A stretch of DNA of 64,000 nucleotides from Litorimonas sp964511495. GTDB taxonomy: Bacteria > Pseudomonadota > Alphaproteobacteria > Caulobacterales > Maricaulaceae. The DNA is taken from NCBI GenBank assembly GCA_964511495.1, contig CAZEFT010000016.1, positions 1-64,000 on the forward strand, written 5' to 3'. The notes under the pieces are model-generated. The model worked only from the letters and a program-made list of their open reading frames with translations. It did not search any database and was not told the origin of the DNA. Below, piece after piece: positions 1-8,016 of this stretch (its first letter is position 1; each line of letters begins with the position of its first letter). Both the position numbers and the translations under genes were made by a program.

Positions 1-1208
1 CTAAAATCAAGGTAAATAATCCCGTTGTCGATATGAATGGCGACGAGATGACCCGGATCATGTGGGATATGATCAAAGAGCGACTGATCCATCCCTATCT
101 GGATATTGATCTGTTGGATTATGACCTGTCCATGCAAAGCCGTGACGCGACCGATGATCAAATCACTGTTGACGCTGCCAACGCCATTAAAAAGCACAAT
201 GTTGGGATTAAATGCGCGACCATCACGCCGGATGAGCAACGCGTCGAAGAGTTTGACCTGAAAAAAATGTGGCGTTCGCCCAATGGAACCATCCGTAACA
301 TCCTCGGAGGAGTAGTTTTCCGTGAACCCATTATTTGCTCAAATATCCCTCGCCTCGTGCCGGGTTGGACACAGCCTATCGTGATTGGCCGTCACGCCTT
401 TGGCGACCAGTATAAAGCGACCGATTTCCTCGTTCCCGGCAAAGGCAAGCTCACGATGAAGTGGGAAGGCGAAGACGGTGACACAATTGAGAAGGAAGTG
501 TTTGACTTCCCTGAGTCCGGTGTCGCCATGGGTATGTATAACCTCGATGCTTCTATTCGTGATTTTGCGCGGGCCTGTTTTAACTATGGCATGCAACGCA
601 GATGGCCTGTCTATCTGTCGACCAAGAATACGATTCTTAAGAAATATGACGGACGTTTTAAAGATATCTTCCAAGAAATTTATGACACCGAATTTGCGCA
701 AGGCTTCGCAGCATTTGGTGGTGAATATCAACACCGCTTGATTGATGACATGGTCGCCGCAGCGATGAAATGGTCAGGCGGCTATATCTGGGCCTGTAAA
801 AATTATGATGGCGACGTTCAATCCGACACCGTAGCACAAGGCTTTGGGTCTTTGGGACTCATGACCTCCTTTTTGCTGACGCCGGATGGAAAAACTATGG
901 AAGCCGAAGCGGCCCACGGTACGGTGACACGCCATTATCGTAACCATCAAAAGGGACAGGCCACATCGACCAATTCAACCGCCTCAATCTTTGCTTGGAC
1001 ACGCGGTTTGGCTCATCGTGGAAAATTGGACGACAATGAAGCGCTTATCAAATTTGCGGCGGGGCTGGAAAAGACGGTCATCGAGACAATCGAAGGCGGT
1101 CAAATGACAAAAGACCTCGCCCTCTTAGTCGGTGATCAGCAAGGCTGGCTCACAACTGAAGGCTATCTCGAAGCAATTGCCGAAAACTTTGAACGGAAAA
1201 TGACGTAA
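1..1208 (+). CDS. icd: NADP-dependent isocitrate dehydrogenase, dimeric (5' end cut by window edge)
   Basis: Converts isocitrate to 2-oxoglutarate and CO2 with reduction of NADP+ in the citric acid cycle, in the cytosol. The reading frame is open to the left edge: in-frame codons before the first internal ATG (position 33) read KIKVNNPVVD, the usual N-terminus of the eukaryote-like bacterial IDH family, so the real start lies just outside the window and only about two residues are missing. The 391 visible residues from position 33 include the substrate-binding stretch SPNGTIRNILGG and the C-terminal AEAAHGTVTRHYR region, and length matches the roughly 404-residue family. A strong terminator follows, so the gene is probably monocistronic. 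A second, unrelated isocitrate dehydrogenase lies 2.6 kb downstream. Confidence 0.95.
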   Translation, partial: KIKVNNPVVDMNGDEMTRIMWDMIKERLIHPYLDIDLLDYDLSMQSRDATDDQITVDAANAIKKHNVGIKCATITPDEQRVEEFDLKKMWRSPNGTIRNILGGVVFREPIICSNIPRLVPGWTQPIVIGRHAFGDQYKATDFLVPGKGKLTMKWEGEDGDTIEKEVFDFPESGVAMGMYNLDASIRDFARACFNYGMQRRWPVYLSTKNTILKKYDGRFKDIFQEIYDTEFAQGFAAFGGEYQHRLIDDMVAAAMKWSGGYIWACKNYDGDVQSDTVAQGFGSLGLMTSFLLTPDGKTMEAEAAHGTVTRHYRNHQKGQATSTNSTASIFAWTRGLAHRGKLDDNEALIKFAAGLEKTVIETIEGGQMTKDLALLVGDQQGWLTTEGYLEAIAENFERKMT

Positions 1209-1230
1209 ATATATTTCATCAGTTTTTCTG

Positions 1231-1258
1231 AAACCCGCCTTTGAGCGGGTTTTTATTT
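1231..1258 (+). terminator. Rho-independent terminator of icd
   Basis: Perfect 8-bp stem AAACCCGC/GCGGGTTT (1231-1238 with 1245-1252), six-base loop, then a T-rich tail. It sits 23 bases after the icd stop codon on the same strand. Confidence 0.9.
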
Positions 1259-1272
1259 ATATATCCTTCAAC

Positions 1273-1302
1273 TTGACATGCAACTTTATAGTTGCATATA
1301 AG
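1273..1302 (+). promoter_or_regulatory. Promoter with embedded palindromic operator for the ArsR/AHSA1 pair
   Basis: A consensus -35 TTGACA (1273-1278) is followed 18 bases later by TATAAG (1297-1302). Between and touching both lies a perfect inverted repeat, ATGCAACT (1278-1285) and AGTTGCAT (1290-1297), separated by TTAT. A dimeric ArsR-type repressor bound here would cover the whole RNA polymerase contact, so autorepression by the downstream gene is the obvious inference. The -10 ends only five bases before the ATG at 1308, so the transcript would begin at or next to the start codon and be leaderless. Confidence 0.75.
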
Positions 1303-1307
1303 CTCTT

Positions 1308-1643
1308 ATGAGCGATGTCTTCAAAGCCTTAGCCGATGAGACCCGACGCGGGATTTTGGACAAATTGTTTAAAAATAATGGACAGAGCCTTTCTCAACTC
1401 TGCGTTGGGCTTCCCCAATCGCGGCAAGCTATTTCTAAACATCTTGCTGTTCTCGAAAGCGCTAATTTGGTTTCCATCCACTGGCAAGGACGCGAAAAGC
1501 TGCACTTCCTTAATCCCGTTCCTCTCGCCGAAATTGTCCATCGATGGGTCGGTCGATTTGAGGATGCGCGGTTGGAAGGCCTCGTCGATTTAAAGACACA
1601 ATCTGAAGGAAAAGAGGAGCTACACCGTGAGCTACGAAGATAA
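1308..1643 (+). CDS. ArsR-family winged-helix transcriptional regulator
   Basis: A 111-residue DNA-binding repressor of the ArsR/SmtB fold. Residues 1-85 form the winged helix: MSDVFKALADETRRGILDKL is the classic first helix and SRQAISKHLAVLESANLV is the recognition-helix region. There are no cysteine metal-binding motifs, so it belongs to the non-metal group typically paired with AHSA1/SRPBCC proteins. Its gene overlaps the following AHSA1 gene by 17 bases, indicating translational coupling and joint function. It is preceded by a promoter with a perfect palindrome that fits an autoregulatory operator, and it is likely translated from a leaderless mRNA. The inducing signal is unknown. Confidence 0.9.
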   Translation: MSDVFKALADETRRGILDKLFKNNGQSLSQLCVGLPQSRQAISKHLAVLESANLVSIHWQGREKLHFLNPVPLAEIVHRWVGRFEDARLEGLVDLKTQSEGKEELHRELRR

Positions 1644-2142
1644 ACCCAAAGGAAATGCTCCTGATTTTGTCTATACCCTTTATATCGCAGCTAATGTCGA
1701 GACCGTTTGGAATGGCTTGGTCGACAAAGAAATCACCCAAAAATATTGGGGACGCGAAAATAGATCAGATTGGCAAAGCGGCTCGAAATGGGAGCATATA
1801 CGCACCGACGGCTCTGATATCGTCGATGTGCATGGCCATGTAGTCGAAGCAAATCCACCGAATAAGCTCGTTGTGACTTGGAATGGATTAGAAAGCGGCA
1901 AAACAAAGGAACCGGCCCCATCTCTCGTCACCTATGAACTCACAGCCCTTGGACCTGATACGAAACTGACCGTCACACATAGTTTACTCACACAAGATTC
2001 CATTATGCATAAAGGCGTAACAGAAGGCTGGCCCGCAGTTCTATCGAACCTGAAATCCGTTCTAGAGACAGGCAGGGCATTATCGTCCGATGAATGGGAC
2101 GGCGGCAAGCAAGAACACCCTGACGACACCACACACTCTTGA
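1627..2142 (+). CDS. SRPBCC/AHSA1 domain protein
   Basis: A 171-residue protein of the START-like SRPBCC superfamily (AHSA1 branch, related to the Aha1 C-terminal domain and to CalC). The family signatures visible are the N-terminal YIAANVETVWNGLVDKEI strand-helix, a central WEHIR...HGHVVEANPPNKLVVTW block and the C-terminal GWPAVLSNLKSVLETG helix. These proteins hold hydrophobic ligands in a helix-grip cavity; the ligand here is unknown. The start is GTG at 1627, chosen because AGGAG (1615-1619) sits seven bases upstream; it lies inside the end of the ArsR gene, so the two are co-translated. ArsR-AHSA1 pairing is common in bacteria and usually means the regulator controls this protein. Confidence 0.88.
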   Translation: MSYEDKPKGNAPDFVYTLYIAANVETVWNGLVDKEITQKYWGRENRSDWQSGSKWEHIRTDGSDIVDVHGHVVEANPPNKLVVTWNGLESGKTKEPAPSLVTYELTALGPDTKLTVTHSLLTQDSIMHKGVTEGWPAVLSNLKSVLETGRALSSDEWDGGKQEHPDDTTHS

Positions 2143-2152
2143 TAAGCCACGC

Positions 2153-2181
2153 TTCACGGACAGGCTTAACATGTATATACT
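2153..2181 (+). promoter_or_regulatory. Predicted sigma-70 promoter giving a leaderless YjbR mRNA
   Basis: TTCACG (2153-2158), a 17-base spacer and TATACT (2176-2181) make a reasonable housekeeping promoter. The next ATG (2188) begins six bases after the -10, about where transcription would start, and no Shine-Dalgarno sequence precedes it. Confidence 0.5.
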
Positions 2182-2187
2182 GCATCA

Positions 2188-2550
2188 ATGAACCGTGATG
2201 CCATTAATGCGATTTGCGCTGAATTTCCCGGCGCCGAAGTCTCTGATCCTTGGGGGCCAGCCGATAACGGCCAAGGTCATGATGCGTGGAAAATTGGCGG
2301 TAAAATGTTTGCCTCTATAGGCGCAGTGACAACGGGCGTTTCCGTAAAAACAGACTCTGTCGAGACAGCGCAAATGTTAATAGAGGTCGGCATCGGAATT
2401 AAAGCCCCCTACTTTCATCGCTCATGGATGTTACTGCCCTTTGAAACCGATGAAGATGAGTTACGACATCGCATAACCCAGAGTTATGAAATCATCCGCG
2501 GGAAGCTGACAAAGAAAATGCAGGCTGCTTTGCCGCAATATTCCATATGA
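2188..2550 (+). CDS. MmcQ/YjbR family DNA-binding-fold protein
   Basis: A 120-residue member of the MmcQ/YjbR family (CyaY-like fold), whose molecular role is not settled. Family features visible are the N-terminal short helix with CAEFPGAEV, the WKIGGKMFASIG strand pair, and the C-terminal helix SYEIIRGKLTKKMQ. Start is ATG at 2188 with a promoter so close that the message is probably leaderless. The stop overlaps the ATG of the VOC protein (ATGA), so the two are co-translated. A paralogue lies at 32872-33225. Function cannot be inferred from the sequence. Confidence 0.85.
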   Translation: MNRDAINAICAEFPGAEVSDPWGPADNGQGHDAWKIGGKMFASIGAVTTGVSVKTDSVETAQMLIEVGIGIKAPYFHRSWMLLPFETDEDELRHRITQSYEIIRGKLTKKMQAALPQYSI

Positions 2551-2954
2551 CAGGCTTACGTCTCAATCAGGTCACGCTCGGCGCGGTTGATATGGCTGAG
2601 AGCATTGCGTTTTATGAGCATCTAGGGCTGACGCTTATTGTAGACAGTGCGCCACGCTATGTACGGCTTGAGTTTCCTGATGATGGCCATGGTGCGCAGG
2701 CGACCTTGTCGCTTCACGGCGCGCCAGCAGATTTCAATCCCTCACCTGATGCGCCACTGATTTATTTTGAAGTCGATGATGTGGAGGCTTTTCTGGTGGC
2801 AAAGAACCTCACGCCACTAACGAAACCGGAAATGAAAAGCTACCTTTGGCTTGAAGCCGATATAGAAGATCCCAGTGGAAACCGTATCCGACTTTTCACC
2901 GCAGGTAAAAATCGTAGATACCCGCCTTGGCGAATAGATACTGAGACTGGATGA
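2547..2954 (+). CDS. VOC-family (glyoxalase/bleomycin-resistance fold) protein
   Basis: A 135-residue vicinal-oxygen-chelate protein. The first beta-alpha-beta module begins LNQVTLGAVDMAESIAFYEHLGL, the standard VOC opening, and the second module ends LEADIEDPSGNRIRLF, the standard closing motif with an acidic residue near the usual metal position. Such proteins are metal-dependent isomerases, dioxygenases or drug-binding proteins, and the substrate cannot be told here. It starts by ATGA overlap with the YjbR gene and is expressed with it. No terminator is evident before the next gene. Confidence 0.88.
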   Translation: MTGLRLNQVTLGAVDMAESIAFYEHLGLTLIVDSAPRYVRLEFPDDGHGAQATLSLHGAPADFNPSPDAPLIYFEVDDVEAFLVAKNLTPLTKPEMKSYLWLEADIEDPSGNRIRLFTAGKNRRYPPWRIDTETG

Positions 2955-3023
2955 CAGCTTACCCGATGTCTTGGTCTATGCTGTAAGGATAGATATTCCC
3001 GAATAGACTGACAAAAGGCCCAT

Positions 3024-3833
3024 ATGAGACATTTTCTATTGGCTTTATTATTCTTGACATTCAACTCCAGCGCCTTTGCCAAAAGTTATGGATACACGCT
3101 CCAGACAACTCCATGGTCGACTGAAAAATTTAAAGTCTGTCCAACACCCACGGAGAATGGCTTACGTGCCATTATTTTCGAGGCAGAAATTGAAGAATGG
3201 AGCCACCCAGTAACAACCCTGCTCACAACAAGATTTAAAGCTTCCGCAGACGGAATTAAGGAAGTCGTCGTTAAAAAAGAACTCAATCTGACAGCCTACC
3301 ATCTCAAAGAGCAGAAAATTGGCTACTTGGATGACAAAAACAACTGGGTCGACGAAAACGGCACACAAATCAATAATTTCGGCCAACTAAAAATAATATC
3401 CGGAGAAAAAACCCAAGCTGATGCAAAAGCGAACTACAGTAAATTTGTTTATAAGACCAATATTGAGTTAGAACGCGCGGCCGCGATACAGAAAATTCAT
3501 GGCGAAGCCCCCTGCACAGTCTTCTCAGTTGGTCACTATGACAAACTGGAAACCGAAACTTATTACGATTTTGTCCCTAACAACCCCTATCAATGCGATG
3601 ATGATAAGGGTCTACAACGCAATCAAAAACTCAACTATACCAAAAAGTCCTATCGACCTATTGCGAGCATACCCGATGGTTCAAGCTATTATATTAAGTA
3701 TCCCGGTGGCAAAATAATTACATATGGCTGGACTGGCGTTGAGCTTCTATATGACAAGCATGGTTCATTGATTTGCGACTGGAACGACTTGGGTTTATTC
3801 ATCGGTTATGAGCTAATCGATTCTAGCCAATAA
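3024..3833 (+). CDS. Secreted protein of unknown function
   Basis: A 269-residue protein I do not recognise. Residues 1-19 are a clear Sec signal peptide (hydrophobic FLLALLFLTF, cleavage after AFA), so it is exported to the periplasm or beyond. The mature part is hydrophilic, rich in Lys, Tyr and Asn, with four cysteines (near residues 39, 164, 193 and 252) that could form two disulfides. No catalytic motif is visible. Start is ATG at 3024 with AAAAGG five bases upstream. Its base composition is more AT-rich than that of neighbours. It is convergent with the monomeric IDH gene and the two overlap by 11 bases at their 3' ends. Confidence 0.75.
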   Translation: MRHFLLALLFLTFNSSAFAKSYGYTLQTTPWSTEKFKVCPTPTENGLRAIIFEAEIEEWSHPVTTLLTTRFKASADGIKEVVVKKELNLTAYHLKEQKIGYLDDKNNWVDENGTQINNFGQLKIISGEKTQADAKANYSKFVYKTNIELERAAAIQKIHGEAPCTVFSVGHYDKLETETYYDFVPNNPYQCDDDKGLQRNQKLNYTKKSYRPIASIPDGSSYYIKYPGGKIITYGWTGVELLYDKHGSLICDWNDLGLFIGYELIDSSQ

Positions 3834-6018
3834 TAGCGTTCAATGTCTTTGACGGACGCATCACCATAGCTGTTAACTCGGCGTCCGTGTGGTAATACCC
3901 CCCTAAATCGACAGCGTTACCTTCACCCGCTTTCAACTCGTTCAAGATTGTTTCTTCATTTTCGACGAGTTTTCGCGCAATCGCGGCAAAGTGATCTTTA
4001 AGCGCAGCATCTTCATGCTGTAAGGCAATGGCTTCAGCCCAATAACGCGCAAACCAGTAATGTGAAGAGCGATTGTCATTGTCCCCGACCTTGCGCCCCG
4101 GAGAATGACCTTCGACCAATAAAAACTCAGTCGCTCTTTCAACCGCCTTACCTAAAACAGCAGCCTTTGGACGGTTCTTTGTCGCGAGGAAGTTGAAGCT
4201 TTCGCCGAGCGCACAGAACTCGCCAAGACTGTCCCAACGGAGATGGTTTTCTTCATTTAATTGCTCCACATGTTTCGGGGCCGAGCCGCCCGCGCCTGTT
4301 TCAAAAAGGCCGCCGCCATTCATCAACTTGACGATCGAGAGCATTTTCGCCGAAGTTCCAAGTTCCAAAATTGGGAACAAATCCGTCAGGTAATCCCTCA
4401 ACACATTGCCCGTAATCGTCACAACATCATGGCCTTTGGTCATTTCTTCGAGTGTGTATCGCGTGGCCTCTCTTGGGGCGAGGATAAGAATGTCTTTTCC
4501 GGCCTCGGCTAAAGCGGGTTTCACATATTTGATCAGTTCGGCGTCATGAGCGCGATTAGCGTCAAGCCAGAAGGCAGCCAACCCTGTCGCGTCAAAACGT
4601 TCAATGCCAAGCTTAATCCAATCGAGGATGGGGGCCTTCTTCGCCGTGCAAGAACGCCAAATATCACCACCTTCAACCTTATGACTGATAATCGTCTCTC
4701 CATTATCGAGCACGATAGAGAACGTCCCATCAGAAGGGGCCGTAAAAGTTGTCGGGTGGGAGCCATATTCTTCGGCCTTTTGGGCCATCAAGCCCACATT
4801 AGACACTGCTCCACAAGACGTGACATCCAGCTTGCCGTTTTCTTTGAAAAACTCGACGGTTTCATCATAAACAGAGGCGTAGGAGTTATCCGGAATACAA
4901 CATTTGGTGTTTGCTGGCTCCCCGTCAGGCCCCCACCCTATTCCGCCCGCCTTTATGACCGCAGGCATGGATGCATCAATGATGACATCGGACGACACGT
5001 GAAGATTCGTGATACCTTTGTCGGAATTTACCATATAAAGAGGTGGTTTGGAGGCGAGCGCTGCTTTCAAATCGGCTTCCATTTCAGCATTCCCGGCAAT
5101 CAATTTCTCAAGTGTTCCCATGCCGGAATTTGGATTGAAATCGATCGCGTCACCATGCTTTGCAAGGAATTCTTCGAGATAAACAGATACGAAATGACCA
5201 AATATAATCGGGTCAGAGACCTTCATCATCGTCGCTTTCAGATGAACTGAAAACAGCACACCCTCTTCGATAGTGGCGACTTCTTCTTTGATATAGGTCC
5301 GTAAAGCCTTTGCCGACATAAACGTGCCGTCAACGATTGTACCGTCTTCATAGGAAAGGCCGTCTTTGAAGACAGTTTCTTGTCCGTTTTCGTTGGTAAA
5401 CAAAATTTTTGCGCCGCCCGCTTGTGACGCATTTATAGTCACGGATTTTTCATTCGCGAAGAAATCATTTCCCGGCATGGAGGCAACAGTCGTTTTATTC
5501 TCTGCTGTCCATTCACCCATGCGATGTGGGTTGAGCTTAGCATAGGCTTTTACCGCTTTCGCGGAGCGGCGATCAGAATTACCCTCGCGCAGAACCGGAT
5601 TCACAGCCGAACCTTTTATTCCATCATATTTCGCACGAATGGCTTTTTCAGCTTTTGACGCAGGGTCGGTTGGATAGTCAGGAATGGGATAGTCTTGGGA
5701 TTGCAATTCTTTGATTGCGGCTTGTAATTGCGGCACGGAGGCAGAAATATTGGGTAGCTTAATAACATTCGCATCCGGCGTTTTTACCAATTGACCCAAT
5801 TCAGCCAAATCATCTGAAATGCGTTGTTCATCAGACAGTAAGTCAGGAAAAAGTGATAAAATCCTCCCTGCCAAAGAGATATCACGCGTCTCAACTTTGA
5901 TGTCCGCTGCTGAGGCAAAAGCCGTCACAATCGGCAGTAAAGAATTACGGGCGAGTTCTGGAGCCTCATCAACGATTGTGTAAATTATGTCGGCATTCAT
6001 CTTTGTCATATCGTTCAA
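3823..6018 (-). CDS. NADP-dependent isocitrate dehydrogenase, monomeric type
   Basis: A 731-residue monomeric isocitrate dehydrogenase, a different protein family from the dimeric enzyme at the left edge but catalysing the same oxidative decarboxylation of isocitrate with NADP+. Recognisable blocks include the N-terminal IIYTIVDEAPELA, the LREGNSDRR substrate loop near residue 145, the KTTVASMPGNDFF stretch and the C-terminal region GHSPGRKVGDNDNR. The length matches the 735-745 residues usual for the family. It is transcribed alone towards the secreted-protein gene and overlaps its end by 11 bases. Having both isozymes is known in some bacteria (for example Colwellia); here both are close together. 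Confidence 0.96.
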   Translation of the reverse strand: MNDMTKMNADIIYTIVDEAPELARNSLLPIVTAFASAADIKVETRDISLAGRILSLFPDLLSDEQRISDDLAELGQLVKTPDANVIKLPNISASVPQLQAAIKELQSQDYPIPDYPTDPASKAEKAIRAKYDGIKGSAVNPVLREGNSDRRSAKAVKAYAKLNPHRMGEWTAENKTTVASMPGNDFFANEKSVTINASQAGGAKILFTNENGQETVFKDGLSYEDGTIVDGTFMSAKALRTYIKEEVATIEEGVLFSVHLKATMMKVSDPIIFGHFVSVYLEEFLAKHGDAIDFNPNSGMGTLEKLIAGNAEMEADLKAALASKPPLYMVNSDKGITNLHVSSDVIIDASMPAVIKAGGIGWGPDGEPANTKCCIPDNSYASVYDETVEFFKENGKLDVTSCGAVSNVGLMAQKAEEYGSHPTTFTAPSDGTFSIVLDNGETIISHKVEGGDIWRSCTAKKAPILDWIKLGIERFDATGLAAFWLDANRAHDAELIKYVKPALAEAGKDILILAPREATRYTLEEMTKGHDVVTITGNVLRDYLTDLFPILELGTSAKMLSIVKLMNGGGLFETGAGGSAPKHVEQLNEENHLRWDSLGEFCALGESFNFLATKNRPKAAVLGKAVERATEFLLVEGHSPGRKVGDNDNRSSHYWFARYWAEAIALQHEDAALKDHFAAIARKLVENEETILNELKAGEGNAVDLGGYYHTDAELTAMVMRPSKTLNAIIG

Positions 6019-6232
6019 CCCTTAGGCATTTTGAAATTAGCATCATGTCTCAACCCTTTGCGCATGTAAGGACACAAAGGCGTAGTCAAGTGAGGCATCT
6101 CTATCGAAAGGATGCAGTGATTTAAAGGATAATCAAAAAGACCAGTGAGATTTTATGACAACTCTGTCCGCTCTCAAAAATCTCTCAATCATGTTATTGG
6201 TCAGAGAGGTCGTTTCGCCATAGGTCATCCTC

Positions 6233-7054
6233 ATGAAAAACCTTACTATCCTCTTCGCTCTGTTCCCTCTGGCAATCGCTTTACCAGCGCAGGCTCAAAT
6301 GCCGGAAAGGGTCGCCTCTGACTCAGCCGGCACAGGGTATGTCGGCGTGTCTGGTGTTCTCATGTCGGAATATTTCGGCTCTTCAAATGAAGAGTTTCAA
6401 GTTCTGCCTTATCTAAGTCTCGATGACGTTAAAGGCTTTGACTTATTTGGCACATCGCTCACCTATCGTGCGTTTGAAATTGGCACAGGAGAAGGTTTGG
6501 ACAAATGGTCTCTTCGCGCGGGGCCCCGTATCGCCTACCAGCCCGGTCGGGATAGCGAAGACAGCCCAACTTTAAACGGTTTTGAAGACGTAGACGGAAG
6601 CATACCTCTGGGGGGCTATGTCAGAAGCACATTAGGCCCGGTGGGCTTACGCTTGGATGTCGGACAAGATATTGCTGGAGGTCATGACGGTTTTACCGCA
6701 GATGCGTCTATTGGTACATTTTACCGCGCTGGTAATTTTGCCATACAACCTTCCGCCACACTGAGTTGGGGCGACAATAAACATAATGACAGTTTCTTTA
6801 GTGTGAATAATGCGCAATCCGCCGCATCGGGTCTAAATGCCTATGATGCAGGGTCAGGTATCTACAGCTATTCACTTGGCGTCTTGAGTTGGATTGAATT
6901 TCAAGAGAAATACGCCCTCGTCTTTGTCGGTTCTTACCGTTGGTTCACGGATGACGCGCAAGACAGCCCTATACTGAATGCACCGGATGGCTCGGATAAG
7001 GGTTTGTTTGCTGCGGTAAGTCTCACGCGCAAATTCGACACTAATAAATGGTAG
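6233..7054 (+). CDS. MipA/OmpV family outer-membrane protein
   Basis: A 273-residue predicted outer-membrane beta-barrel of the MipA/OmpV family. It has a signal peptide (residues 1-21, cleavage after AQA), repeated amphipathic strands with alternating aromatic residues such as GYVGVSGVLMSEYFG and LRAGPRIAYQPGR, and a C-terminal strand ending in FDTNKW. MipA in E. coli scaffolds peptidoglycan enzymes while OmpV members act as porin-like or adhesive proteins; the sequence does not say which applies. It stands alone between the IDH gene, which is divergent, and the DUF817 gene, which is convergent. Confidence 0.7.
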   Translation: MKNLTILFALFPLAIALPAQAQMPERVASDSAGTGYVGVSGVLMSEYFGSSNEEFQVLPYLSLDDVKGFDLFGTSLTYRAFEIGTGEGLDKWSLRAGPRIAYQPGRDSEDSPTLNGFEDVDGSIPLGGYVRSTLGPVGLRLDVGQDIAGGHDGFTADASIGTFYRAGNFAIQPSATLSWGDNKHNDSFFSVNNAQSAASGLNAYDAGSGIYSYSLGVLSWIEFQEKYALVFVGSYRWFTDDAQDSPILNAPDGSDKGLFAAVSLTRKFDTNKW

Positions 7055-7084
7055 CTCACCCAACCGTTCGATTACCTGAGAACT

Positions 7085-7951
7085 CTAAAGTTTTTGATTT
7101 TTGCGTTTAGGCTTTGACTGAATGCTCGCGACCAGCACAAAGCTGATCAACATTAACAGATACCAACTTCCGAGTTTCGCCAATCCAACCATTTTCCATC
7201 CGCTTTCCTGAGAAGGATACGTCCATGCATGGGCAAAAGTCCCAATATTTTCGGCAAACCAGATAAACAGAGCCACAAGAAAAAGTCCTAAAATCAGCGG
7301 CATAGGCCGATGGTCTTCATCGGCCCTAAACCAAATTACGCAGGGGCCGTAAAGAATAATAGAGGCAAGAAAGAGCCCGTTTCGAATATCAGGTCCAAAA
7401 TGGTGAGTGAAAAAATTAGCGTAAATCAGAAGCGCCAAGAGAGCTTGCCATTTTAAGGTCGGGAATCGATCAAATCGGAAATCAAAAATCCTCCAAACTC
7501 GTGCCATGTAGCTGCCGACACAGGCATACATAAATCCTGAAAAAAGCGGAACTCCAGCGATATTCAAAAGACTTGGCTCGGGATAAATCCAAGAGCCCAT
7601 ATGAACTTTAAATATCTCCATAACCGTGCCAACAAAATGAAAAGCTAAAATGATCTTGGCCTCTTCCCACGTTTCCAGTTTAAAGAAGAGTAAGAGCGCC
7701 TGAATAGAGATGGCGGAGAGCGTGATGAAATCATAGCGCGCAAGTGATGTATTTTCAGGGTAAAATAGGAATGTCCCGACCAAAAGAACGATCATCAATC
7801 CGCCAAATATACACGCCCAAGCTTGTTTGATGCCAAAAGTAATAAATTCAAAGACGACTTGGCTTTTCCATCCGCGCACATATTTTCCGTGCAGAAACGA
7901 GCGCTGGCTGTGTAAAAGTGTCTGAATATCAAAGGCCATATTGGCTTTCAT
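7085..7951 (-). CDS. DUF817 family integral membrane protein
   Basis: A 288-residue polytopic inner-membrane protein with about eight hydrophobic segments. It matches the DUF817 family by the order of conserved stretches: FGIKQAWACIFGG, the loop MGSWIYPEPS, GVPLFSGFMYACVGSYM, and ENIGTFAHAWTYP near the C-terminus. The biochemical role of the family is unknown. It is the last gene of a run of minus-strand genes and lies 65 bases after pcm. The first Met (7951) or the one at 7939 could be the start. Confidence 0.85.
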   Translation of the reverse strand: MKANMAFDIQTLLHSQRSFLHGKYVRGWKSQVVFEFITFGIKQAWACIFGGLMIVLLVGTFLFYPENTSLARYDFITLSAISIQALLLFFKLETWEEAKIILAFHFVGTVMEIFKVHMGSWIYPEPSLLNIAGVPLFSGFMYACVGSYMARVWRIFDFRFDRFPTLKWQALLALLIYANFFTHHFGPDIRNGLFLASIILYGPCVIWFRADEDHRPMPLILGLFLVALFIWFAENIGTFAHAWTYPSQESGWKMVGLAKLGSWYLLMLISFVLVASIQSKPKRKNQKL

Positions 7952-8016
7952 TCAACATGTAAAAATGTCGGCTCTTAGGACAAAAGGTGATAAGATTGAG
8001 GCAGAATAAAACGATC

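Noticed and set aside
4546..5250. 234-codon plus-strand frame inside the monomeric IDH gene
   Set aside because: Complement shadow of a strongly supported 731-residue enzyme.
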